Shown here piece by piece: positions 1 through 6,415 of a DNA stretch of 22,770 bases (within the stretch, counting starts at the first letter, position 1; each line of letters opens with the position of its first letter). The stretch covers positions 1 through 22,770 of the forward strand of contig JBGCDD010000099.1 of assembly GCA_045105075.1 (NCBI GenBank). Reading direction: 5' to 3'. Source of the stretch: JBGCDD01 sp045105075. GTDB lineage: Bacteria > Pseudomonadota > Alphaproteobacteria > Rhodobacterales > Rhodobacteraceae. The notes under the pieces were generated by a model, which ran no database searches, was not told the DNA's origin, and saw only the letters and a list, made by a program, of their open reading frames with translations. The translations under genes and the position numbers were made by a program.

Positions 1-564
1 CGCGTGTATTCCTCAGGGGCGGCGCGATAGGCCGCCACGGCCGCCTCCAGGCGCGCCGTGCCGCTCTTGCGTTCCCCGAGGGTTTGCAGCGCAGTGCCCA
101 GATTGTTCTGCGTCATCGCCCAATCCAGCGGCACCCGGTCGCGCGTGCGTTTCTCAAGTGCGGCGCGAACGGCCACCACTGCCTCCTCCAGCCGCGCCGT
201 GCCGCTCTCGCGCTCCCCGAGGATTTGCAGCGCAGTGCCCAGATCGTTCTGCGTCATCGCCCAATCCTGCGGCACCCGATCGCGCGTGTATACCTCCAGC
301 GCGGCGCGATAGGCCACCACCGCCTCTTCTAGCCGCGCCGTGCCGCTTTCGCGTTCCCCGTGGATTCGCAGCGCCTCGCCCAGATTGTGTTGCGTCATCG
401 CCCAGTCCAGCGGCACCCGGTCGCGCGTGCGTTCCTTAAGTGCGGCGCGAAAGGCCACCACCGCCTGTTCCAGCCGCACCGTACCGCTCTCGCGTTCTCC
501 GAGGATTGACAGCGCAACAGCCAGATCGTTTTGCGCCACGCAACGCGAGTCAGGCGCGCCGGCC
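1..564 (-). repeat. Four in-frame 141-bp tandem repeats encoding TPR-like units
   Basis: Homologous blocks begin at 1, 142, 283 and 424, an exact 141-bp (47-codon) period. The blocks alternate: those at 1 and 283 encode a YRAA...YT version, those at 142 and 424 a [VF]RAAL...RT version. The residue after the next VP also alternates: VPQDW follows YT and VPLDW follows RT. This indicates a 282-bp higher-order unit. The array continues beyond the left edge. Confidence 0.85.
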
Positions 565-1364
565 TCACCCAAAAACGCCCGCGCCAGCCCAATCGCAACT
601 TCCAGATCAAAGCGCAGCCCCTTGTCGCGCCCGCGTTCGTACCAAACGCGCCAAATATCCCGCAAAGCTTGAAATCCGCCGCCCTCCAGCCGCCACCGCT
701 CCAGCTCCAGCGCAACTGCGCCGTCCACATCACGCTGGATCACCGCTTGTGCGATGGCTTTGCCCAGCAAAGTGCCCATGGCCTGTTGTTCCTCGGCCAG
801 CCGGTCCCGCCGGGCCGCCAGCGCCGCGCCCAACGCCGCGCTTGCCCCGGCCATGTCATCCTCGGCGTTCAGCCGATCCACCTCGGCCAGAACCGCGCGC
901 ACGGCCTCGTCCAGATTGGTGGGCAACCCGGCGGCCTGTTCGGCCACAACCTCAAAGGCGCGGCGCAGTTCTTTCAGCGCGGTTTCCAGATCACTCGGGT
1001 TGGCATCGGCAAATTCCCACGCCAGCGAGATCGCCATGCGTTCCGACAGTTTCAGCCGCGTTCTGATCGCTTCGGTTTCGTCAAACAGGAGGTCGGCGGC
1101 TTTTTCGGTCGGAGTGGGCGTGTCGTCAACATCCGAAGCGTCGAACAACACCGGATCAAGCACCGCATCCGACAGATCAAGCGCCTTGGCAAATTTCTGC
1201 GCCGTCAGCGCGTTCAGCTTCTGGCGACCCTTTTCAACCCGGCTGACATAGCTTTTGCGCTCCTGATTCCCCAGCGCCTCGTGTGCAAGGTTTTCCAGCG
1301 TCCAGCCCTTGGCCGTGCGCGACTTGAGCACAGCCTTGCCAAATTCCACCAACGCGAGCGTCAC
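1..1364 (-). CDS. XRE-type HTH protein with C-terminal TPR repeats (partial, 3' end outside window)
   Basis: A minus-strand frame is open from a GTG at 1364 to the left edge, giving 454 codons with no stop. Residues about 7-70 form an XRE/Cro-like helix-turn-helix (AKGWTLENLA, then YVSRVEKGRQKL, then AKALDL). Residues 85-260 are helical and acidic with no domain I can name. From about residue 273 the chain is a series of 47-residue TPR-like units of the type WAMTQNNLGTALQ, LGERESGTARLEEAV and AYRAALE. An in-frame TGA lies just upstream, so the start is GTG 1364 or GTG 1349; neither has a convincing ribosome-binding site. TPR arrays bind proteins, so the likely role is a DNA-binding regulator or scaffold with a ligand- or partner-sensing C-terminus, but the actual function is unknown. 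The gene is divergent from the 53-aa ORF at 1509. Confidence 0.85.
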   Translation of the reverse strand, partial: MTLALVEFGKAVLKSRTAKGWTLENLAHEALGNQERKSYVSRVEKGRQKLNALTAQKFAKALDLSDAVLDPVLFDASDVDDTPTPTEKAADLLFDETEAIRTRLKLSERMAISLAWEFADANPSDLETALKELRRAFEVVAEQAAGLPTNLDEAVRAVLAEVDRLNAEDDMAGASAALGAALAARRDRLAEEQQAMGTLLGKAIAQAVIQRDVDGAVALELERWRLEGGGFQALRDIWRVWYERGRDKGLRFDLEVAIGLARAFLGEAGAPDSRCVAQNDLAVALSILGERESGTVRLEQAVVAFRAALKERTRDRVPLDWAMTQHNLGEALRIHGERESGTARLEEAVVAYRAALEVYTRDRVPQDWAMTQNDLGTALQILGERESGTARLEEAVVAVRAALEKRTRDRVPLDWAMTQNNLGTALQTLGERKSGTARLEAAVAAYRAAPEEYT

Positions 1365-1441
1365 CCGATGTCACCCAAAGGGGGCTGCCGATCCCTAACG
1401 GTCATTCCGTGTTCCTGAATTTCTGCGCGCGGTGGGGCAAA

Positions 1442-1469
1442 TTGAACCTGTCATGACGCCAACTTTAAC
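1442..1469 (+). promoter_or_regulatory. Candidate sigma-70 promoter for the 53-aa ORF
   Basis: TTGAAC at 1442-1447 and TTTAAC at 1464-1469 are separated by 16 nt, in the only AT-richer part of the gap between the HTH-TPR gene and the small ORF. The start codon follows 40 nt later. The match is moderate and by eye only. The rest of the 144-bp gap holds nothing else I can name. Confidence 0.3.
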
Positions 1470-1508
1470 CAAAGCCGGACGCGGCTCAACAGCTTAACGG
1501 AGATCACA

Positions 1509-1670
1509 ATGTTGGAAGCATTGAAAAAGTTCGTCGACCGCCTGTTCTGTCACCGCTCACTTTATGGCGCGCTGGCGCTCACCTACGGATCGGCCTGTTT
1601 CGGGGTCGACAAACAGACCGTCTATCAGATGGCTTTCGCGGTCTACCTCGCCTTCGCCGCACGGGGGTAA
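1509..1670 (+). CDS. Small conserved-looking hypothetical protein, 53 aa
   Basis: ATG at 1509 to TAA at 1670. An AACGGAG ribosome-binding site lies 6 nt before the start, and a strong intrinsic terminator begins 11 nt after the stop, so this looks like a complete monocistronic gene. The product begins with a basic amphipathic helix (LEALKKFVDRLF), then has two hydrophobic stretches at residues 18-33 (LYGALALTYGSACFG) and 39-51 (YQMAFAVYLAFAA), with cysteines at 14 and 30. It could be a small inner-membrane or membrane-associated protein. I recognise no family and assign no function. Its reality rests on the RBS, the terminator and the usual GC-rich codon pattern, not on homology. Confidence 0.7.
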   Translation: MLEALKKFVDRLFCHRSLYGALALTYGSACFGVDKQTVYQMAFAVYLAFAARG

Positions 1671-1680
1671 ATCGCCAAAT

Positions 1681-1726
1681 CTGGTCCCGGGGGCGTGTGT
1701 TTTGCCCTCGGGGTCAGAGTTTTTTC
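1681..1726 (+). terminator. Rho-independent terminator of the 53-aa ORF
   Basis: The arm at 1681-1693 pairs with 1705-1717 over 13 positions (10 Watson-Crick, 3 G-U), with an 11-nt loop, and is followed by six T at 1720-1725. The G-U pairs become A-C mismatches on the other strand and no T-run follows there, so it acts on the plus strand. It stops transcription from running antisense into gatB. Confidence 0.8.
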
Positions 1727-1754
1727 AAAATCCGATGCCCAAATTGTACAGTTT

Positions 1755-3263
1755 TCAAGAAAGTTTGGCCGCCACGATCTCGTTCACGGCCTTGGGGTTG
1801 GCCTTGCCGCCGGTGGCTTTCATCACCTGACCGACGAACCACCCCGCGTGCTTGGGATTGGCCTTGGCTTTTTCCACCTGCGCCGGGTTTTCGGCGATCA
1901 CCTTGTCCACAGCCGCCTCGATCGCGCCCGTATCCGTGACCTGCTTCATCCCGCGTTTCTCAACGATATCAGCAGGTTCACCGCCCTCGTTAAACACGAT
2001 TTCAAACAGATCCTTGGCGATCTTGCCGCTGATATCCCCGCTCGAGATCAACGCGATGACCCCGCCCAACTGCGCCGGCGACACCGGGCTGTCGGTGATC
2101 TCAAGATCGTCCTTCTTCAGACGGCCAAACAGCTCGTTTATCACCCAGTTTGCGGCCAGTTTCCCGTCACGCCCTTGCGCAACCTCTTCAAAATAACCCG
2201 CCGAGTCCACATCAGCCGTCAGCACCGAAGCATCATAGTCAGACAGGCTGAACTCTTTGATAAATCGCGCTTTTTTGTCGTCGGGAAGCTCGGGCAAACC
2301 GGCCTGAATATCGTCAACCCAGCCCTGTTCGATCTCTAACGGCAGCAGATCAGGGTCGGGGAAATAGCGGTAATCATGCGCCTCTTCTTTGGAGCGCATC
2401 GAGCGGGTTTCACCTTTGTCCGGATCGTAAAGCCGGGTTTCCTGATCGACCGAACCACCACCTTCGACAATCGCGATCTGACGGCGCGCCTCCACCTCAA
2501 TCGCCTGCTGAATGAACCGCATCGAGTTCATATTCTTGATCTCACAGCGCGTGCCGAGATGGGAAAAATCCTGTGTTTCCATGTACTTCTCGTGCTGGCC
2601 AGGCAAACAGATCGACACGTTCACATCGGCGCGCAGGTTGCCGTTCTGCATGTTGCCATCGCAGGTGCCCAAATAGCGCAGGATCTGCCTTAACTTCGTG
2701 ATGTAAGCCGCTGCTTCTTCAGGACTTCTGATGTCCGGGCGGCTGACGATTTCCATCAAAGCCACACCAGTACGGTTCAGATCCACAAAGGACATGTTCG
2801 GGTCCATATCATGGATCGATTTGCCCGCGTCCTGTTCAAGGTGAATCCGCTCGATGCGCACCAATCGCGCCACGCCTTCGCCCATCTCGACCAGCACTTC
2901 ACCTTCGCCCACGATAGGGTGGTAAAGCTGGGAAATCTGATAGCCTTGCGGCAGGTCCGGATAGAAATAATTCTTGCGATCAAAGGCACTTGCAAGGTTA
3001 ATCTCAGCCTTCAAACCCAGCCCGGTGCGCACCGCTTGCGCCACGCAAAACTCGTTGATCACGGGCAACATGCCCGGCATCGCAGCATCCACAAAAGCCA
3101 CGTTCGAATTGGGCTCGGCGCCGAATTTCGTGCTGGCACCGGAAAACAGTTTGGCATTCGAGGACACCTGCGCGTGCACCTCCATCCCGATCACCAATTC
3201 CCAGTCGTGCTTGGCCCCAGAGATGATTTTGATCGGCGGGGTGGTATAGCTCAGATCCAGCAT
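1755..3263 (-). CDS. gatB: Aspartyl/glutamyl-tRNA(Asn/Gln) amidotransferase subunit B
   Basis: GatB is the kinase/transamidase subunit of the GatCAB complex, which converts Glu-tRNA(Gln) and Asp-tRNA(Asn) to the amidated forms in bacteria lacking the matching synthetases. The 502-aa product has the family signatures in order: VIGMEVHAQV near the N-terminus, FDRKNYFYPDLPQGYQISQ, DLNRTGVALMEIVS and GNLRADVNVS, then the C-terminal tRNA-binding GatB/YqeY domain (AQLGGVIALISSGDISGKIAKDLFE) ending in VAAKLS. ATG 3263 is preferred because AAGGG lies about 8 nt upstream; a TTG at 3284 in the same frame would add seven residues but looks spurious. gatC and gatA are not adjacent in this window. The gene is last in a run of six minus-strand genes, 66 nt after the preceding stop. 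Confidence 0.97.
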   Translation of the reverse strand: MLDLSYTTPPIKIISGAKHDWELVIGMEVHAQVSSNAKLFSGASTKFGAEPNSNVAFVDAAMPGMLPVINEFCVAQAVRTGLGLKAEINLASAFDRKNYFYPDLPQGYQISQLYHPIVGEGEVLVEMGEGVARLVRIERIHLEQDAGKSIHDMDPNMSFVDLNRTGVALMEIVSRPDIRSPEEAAAYITKLRQILRYLGTCDGNMQNGNLRADVNVSICLPGQHEKYMETQDFSHLGTRCEIKNMNSMRFIQQAIEVEARRQIAIVEGGGSVDQETRLYDPDKGETRSMRSKEEAHDYRYFPDPDLLPLEIEQGWVDDIQAGLPELPDDKKARFIKEFSLSDYDASVLTADVDSAGYFEEVAQGRDGKLAANWVINELFGRLKKDDLEITDSPVSPAQLGGVIALISSGDISGKIAKDLFEIVFNEGGEPADIVEKRGMKQVTDTGAIEAAVDKVIAENPAQVEKAKANPKHAGWFVGQVMKATGGKANPKAVNEIVAAKLS

Positions 3264-3329
3264 GCGCGCGCCCTTTGTTCGCAAACGATGCGCCGGTTTT
3301 AGGGCAGCGTCGCGGGCGGGGCAAGTGGG

Positions 3330-4592
3330 TCAGGCGGGGTGCAGCTGTGGCCCATCGGGCGTGAATGTCACGTGCTGACCCCGTTGAATGTCGTCGCGAA
3401 ACAAATCGGCGATGGTGGCAAGGGCCTGATCGCGCCCGCGTGCGGCAAACCGGTTGATCGAGGTAACACGTGCGTTGTTGTCAAACCCATCCGCTGCATG
3501 GGCCCAGATCAGCGGGTGGATTTCGGTCAGATGGTCGCGGATAAGCCATTCAGCGCAATCAACAATTTGCAACCTTGGCAGGTCTGCTGCGGTGCTGTGA
3601 CCTTGCCAGCGCCGCATAGCCACCGCGCAGAACGAGGCCAGAAGATTGACCATTTCCTGCCCCGGAACGCGGTCGACAATGTCGTGTAGACCTTCGATGA
3701 AAAACTCGACATCGACCTGCGCGCAGGCTGGGTTGTCCGTTACAATTGCGTCGAAATAGACCCATGTATAGGCACCGCACCCCCACAGATCGAGGGTGCG
3801 CGACGCGGTTCGGCGGGCCTCAAGTTCGAGTTGATCAAGGCTGCCAAACCAGCGCGGCAACAAATGATAGCCAAGCGAGCGCATATGGCGTGGATTTTCC
3901 GGGTTGAGGTCGATCAGATCCTCGTAGTCATCAGCGATGCGCAAATGGGGTTCTTGCTGACCGGCCAACAGCGCACAGCGCGCAGCAGCCAAGGCGGGGC
4001 TGTTCAATTCGATGCCGCACCAAGGTGCCAACAGTTCAGCCGCGCGGTCAAAATGGGCGCTGCATTTGGCCCGGTTCAGCTTGGGAACCGCGCTTTCTGA
4101 TTGTGTGCCCCGCCAGGCCCAACCGATATCGATATGGGTCAGTGCGACGATCAAGCTGAGGTAGGGGTCGTCGGCGGCCTCGTGGCGCATCGCTTCAAGT
4201 CCGTTGATGCCATCAATCATGGCCGCAGCTTCCGGCGCGCACTCTTCCAGCAGCGCATGCTCGACGGCGTGCACCACGTCGCTGCGCGCGCCAAAGGCCA
4301 GCAATTCACTGGTGGGCAACCCACCCGGCGTGGTTTTGCGTTCCATATCAGCGACTTTGATCTCGCTGGACAGATCTTCCCAGCGGTCCTGACGCGCCAA
4401 AAATTGCCCTCTCAGCTGCGCAGCGCGGCTGGCAATTGTGTCGGATGTTTCGGTCTGAACCGGTATGCTCAAAGCGTCGGTCGCAGGTTTTTGCGCCGCG
4501 AAAACCGGTGTTTCGGCGGGCGCGGGTGACGGAATGCGCCCGCCAACAGCCCGGGCCATCGGTTTCAGTGCTTTGAGTGTACGATTGAACAT
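3330..4592 (-). CDS. Hypothetical protein, about 420 aa, helical
   Basis: I do not recognise this family. The chosen ATG at 4592 begins MFNRTLKALKPMARA; the frame stays open to a TTG at 4652, so the start is uncertain and no clear ribosome-binding site is present. After a low-complexity Pro/Ala-rich stretch (about residues 20-45), the rest is predicted largely helical, with Trp- and Cys-containing segments such as IDIGWAWRGT, AAARCALLAGQQEPHLR, RHMRSLGYHLLPRWFG and LDLWGCGAYTWVYFD. The spacing of helices and the asset-count-like motifs resemble TPR/SEL1-type solenoids, but I see no clean repeat. No signal peptide or membrane segment is evident. It sits between a small membrane protein gene (110-nt gap) and gatB (66-nt gap), which does not suggest a specific role. 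Confidence 0.75.
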   Translation of the reverse strand: MFNRTLKALKPMARAVGGRIPSPAPAETPVFAAQKPATDALSIPVQTETSDTIASRAAQLRGQFLARQDRWEDLSSEIKVADMERKTTPGGLPTSELLAFGARSDVVHAVEHALLEECAPEAAAMIDGINGLEAMRHEAADDPYLSLIVALTHIDIGWAWRGTQSESAVPKLNRAKCSAHFDRAAELLAPWCGIELNSPALAAARCALLAGQQEPHLRIADDYEDLIDLNPENPRHMRSLGYHLLPRWFGSLDQLELEARRTASRTLDLWGCGAYTWVYFDAIVTDNPACAQVDVEFFIEGLHDIVDRVPGQEMVNLLASFCAVAMRRWQGHSTAADLPRLQIVDCAEWLIRDHLTEIHPLIWAHAADGFDNNARVTSINRFAARGRDQALATIADLFRDDIQRGQHVTFTPDGPQLHPA

Positions 4593-4702
4593 TTCGGGAC
4601 CGGCAGCGACATTTGATTCAAATACCAGTGATAGACAGGCAATCGGGCGCAAACGTGGCGTGGGTGAGATCTTTGCGGTCGCAAGCCTTAATTTTGTGTG
4701 TC

Positions 4703-5131
4703 TTATCGCCCGGTGAAATGGTGGCGTTGAACCGAGATGTTGCGCTCGACCAGTTTGGCCTCAAAAACCTTATGCGCGGGCAGGGATTCCTGAGGCAGGC
4801 GGAGACGTTTTTCGGTCTTCAAAACGGCGCTGGCGCGCACTGAAAAATCCCATTTCGTGTCGAGGCGAATGTGGTCCAGTTCGTGCCAGTCCAGGGTCGC
4901 AGAGCGCCTGCCGGTGTGCCATTCCATGCCCGTTTCGCTCAGGCTGAGCCCGGCGCTGGGATTGCTGATCATATCCCAAAGTGCGGGCACAGTGCAGACG
5001 GCCAGCACCGCCACCAACCAGGGCGCCGCTTGGAGCCAGACAAAGCCGGCCAGCAAAACAAGGTAGATCGCCGCCAAAATCAGTCCTGCGCGCAGGGACC
5101 GGCCTTGGCGGCGAAACTCATAAGGTGCCAT
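4703..5131 (-). CDS. Small two-helix membrane protein, 142 aa, possible PH-like domain
   Basis: The ATG at 5131 shares one base with the TGA of the upstream SDR gene (TGATG), so it is probably translationally coupled; a GTG at 5134 is an alternative start. Two hydrophobic helices at about residues 14-32 and 37-52 follow a basic N-terminus (YEFRRQGRSLR), giving a hairpin with both ends in the cytoplasm. The C-terminal 90 residues (SLSETGMEWHTGRR, TLDWHELDHIRLD, SVRASAVLKTEKRLRLP) read like a small beta-rich bacterial PH or YcxB-like domain. That similarity is by eye. Function unknown; the operon with pepN and an SDR gives no clear clue. Confidence 0.8.
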   Translation of the reverse strand: MAPYEFRRQGRSLRAGLILAAIYLVLLAGFVWLQAAPWLVAVLAVCTVPALWDMISNPSAGLSLSETGMEWHTGRRSATLDWHELDHIRLDTKWDFSVRASAVLKTEKRLRLPQESLPAHKVFEAKLVERNISVQRHHFTGR

Positions 5132-5874
5132 CACCGCCCGCCCGAAACGTCCAGCGTGGTTCCAGTGACATAGCTCGCCTGATCGGACAAAAGGTAAAGC
5201 ACCGCGTCGGCGATTTCACCAGCCGAGCCGGCCCGGCGCATGGGCACCATATGGGCCAACCGTTCGGCGCGTCCAGGCTCGCCGCCCTTGGCATGAATTT
5301 CGGTGTCGATCAGACCGGGGCGGATGCCGTTGACGCGGATGTTGTCGGGGGCGACCTCATCCGACAGTCCTTTGGTGAAAATGTCGATGGCGGCTTTGGA
5401 TGCCGCATAGTCGACATATTGATTGGCCGATCCCAGCCGCGCCGCAGCCGAGGAGATGTTTACGATCGCACCGCCTTCGCCCTGCGCCTGCATCCGCCGC
5501 ACCGCCTGTTGCGCCACCAGAACGGCGCCAATCACATTGATATCAAACATGCGCCGCAGCCGGTCGTGGGTGTATTCGGTGACTTTCTGGCTTTGATCCA
5601 CGACTCCGGCATTGTTGACCAGCGCATCGATACGTCCAAACCCGCTGTCGAGCGCGCCATAGATCGTCTCAATCTGATCGGGATCGGCCACGTCGCCCTG
5701 AACGATTTCGGCGCGGGCTCCGGCAGCTTTGGCCTCGGCGGCAACGGCTTCGGCACCGGCGCGGTCCGAGTTATAGGCCAGCACCAGATCATAGCCCCGG
5801 GTGGCGGCAAGGCGGGCCGTGGCCGCCCCAATCCCGGCGCTGGCTCCGGTGATCAGACAGATTTTGCGGCTCAT
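5131..5874 (-). CDS. SDR family NAD(P)-dependent oxidoreductase
   Basis: A 247-aa classical short-chain dehydrogenase/reductase with a single Rossmann domain. Visible signatures are the cofactor loop TGASAGIG (residues 9-16), GDVADPD (60-66), NNAG (87-90), the catalytic serine at 141-142 (NISS) and YAASK (Y156, K160), then RVNGIRPGLIDT and the C-terminal YVTGTTLDVSGG. The residue after the second beta strand is not the acidic one that marks strict NAD preference (AYNSDRAG), so NADP use is plausible. The substrate cannot be told from sequence; FabG-like reductases and sugar or alcohol dehydrogenases share this pattern. AAGGAA lies 7 nt before the ATG. It starts 15 nt after the 174-aa gene and overlaps the next gene by one base. 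Confidence 0.93.
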   Translation of the reverse strand: MSRKICLITGASAGIGAATARLAATRGYDLVLAYNSDRAGAEAVAAEAKAAGARAEIVQGDVADPDQIETIYGALDSGFGRIDALVNNAGVVDQSQKVTEYTHDRLRRMFDINVIGAVLVAQQAVRRMQAQGEGGAIVNISSAAARLGSANQYVDYAASKAAIDIFTKGLSDEVAPDNIRVNGIRPGLIDTEIHAKGGEPGRAERLAHMVPMRRAGSAGEIADAVLYLLSDQASYVTGTTLDVSGGR

Positions 5875-5889
5875 GTGATATTCCTTTGT

Positions 5890-6414
5890 TTAAACTTTGA
5901 AAGCGCGTTGGATGTCTTGCAGGGCTTCGTGTTGACGCTGGCTGGGCTGGTCTTGATCGCCCATTGATCCTTGGATGACGCTGATCAAAGGCGCCAGTTG
6001 TTCAGCGCCGCCAAGGCGAAACAACTTGCGCGAGATGCGAGACACAGCCGCGTCGGGGCCACCGCATTGCGCCACCATCCAGCGCCCCAGCACCATGGCC
6101 TCGCTTGCGCCGCCTTGATCAAGGGTCAGGTGTTTGCGCAAACTCAGAGACAACTGATCACGCTGGTCTTGCGTGGGCGCGCCGTCCAGTTCCTGATATG
6201 CCATGGCCAGTGTCGCGATCGCCAGCTTGGGGTCTTCGATCGATTCCGCCGGATGCAGATCGCCACGGCGCCGGAACCCAAAGCGCCGCGCGGCCAGGCG
6301 CACGTCATTGGCCATATCGGCCAGATCGCTGGCCGCATGGGCCGCATTGCGCGCCCTCAAAACGAAAAACACGATGGCCGTGGCAAGCCCCAATATGGCG
6401 ATCAGGATCGGCAT
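5890..6414 (-). CDS. Membrane-anchored hypothetical protein, 174 aa
   Basis: The start ATG is one nucleotide after the pepN stop (TGA C ATG) with no own ribosome-binding site, indicating translational coupling. An N-terminal hydrophobic helix (residues 2-19, PILIAILGLATAIVFFVL) is followed by RAR, so the rest probably faces the cytoplasm. The remainder is helical: a DLADMANDVRLAARRFGFRRR segment, then SIEDPKLAIATLAMAYQELDG, which resembles the start of co-chaperone or TerB-like helical domains, and a C-terminal QRQHEALQDIQRAFKV. No family is recognised and no catalytic motif is seen. The position suggests co-expression with PepN. Confidence 0.85.
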   Translation of the reverse strand: MPILIAILGLATAIVFFVLRARNAAHAASDLADMANDVRLAARRFGFRRRGDLHPAESIEDPKLAIATLAMAYQELDGAPTQDQRDQLSLSLRKHLTLDQGGASEAMVLGRWMVAQCGGPDAAVSRISRKLFRLGGAEQLAPLISVIQGSMGDQDQPSQRQHEALQDIQRAFKV

Positions 6415-6415
6415 G

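Noticed and set aside
1..564. Regularly spaced repeats that might suggest a CRISPR array.
   Set aside because: The 141-bp period is in frame, covers coding sequence continuously without unique spacers and encodes TPR-like units.
531..1418. A 295-codon plus-strand frame across the HTH-TPR region.
   Set aside because: The minus strand carries a coherent HTH domain and TPR repeats over the same bases; the plus frame has no motif or ribosome-binding site.
3261..3284. A seven-residue upstream extension of GatB from a TTG.
   Set aside because: The extension RTKGAR is not family-like, and the ATG at 3263 has an AAGGG site at proper distance.
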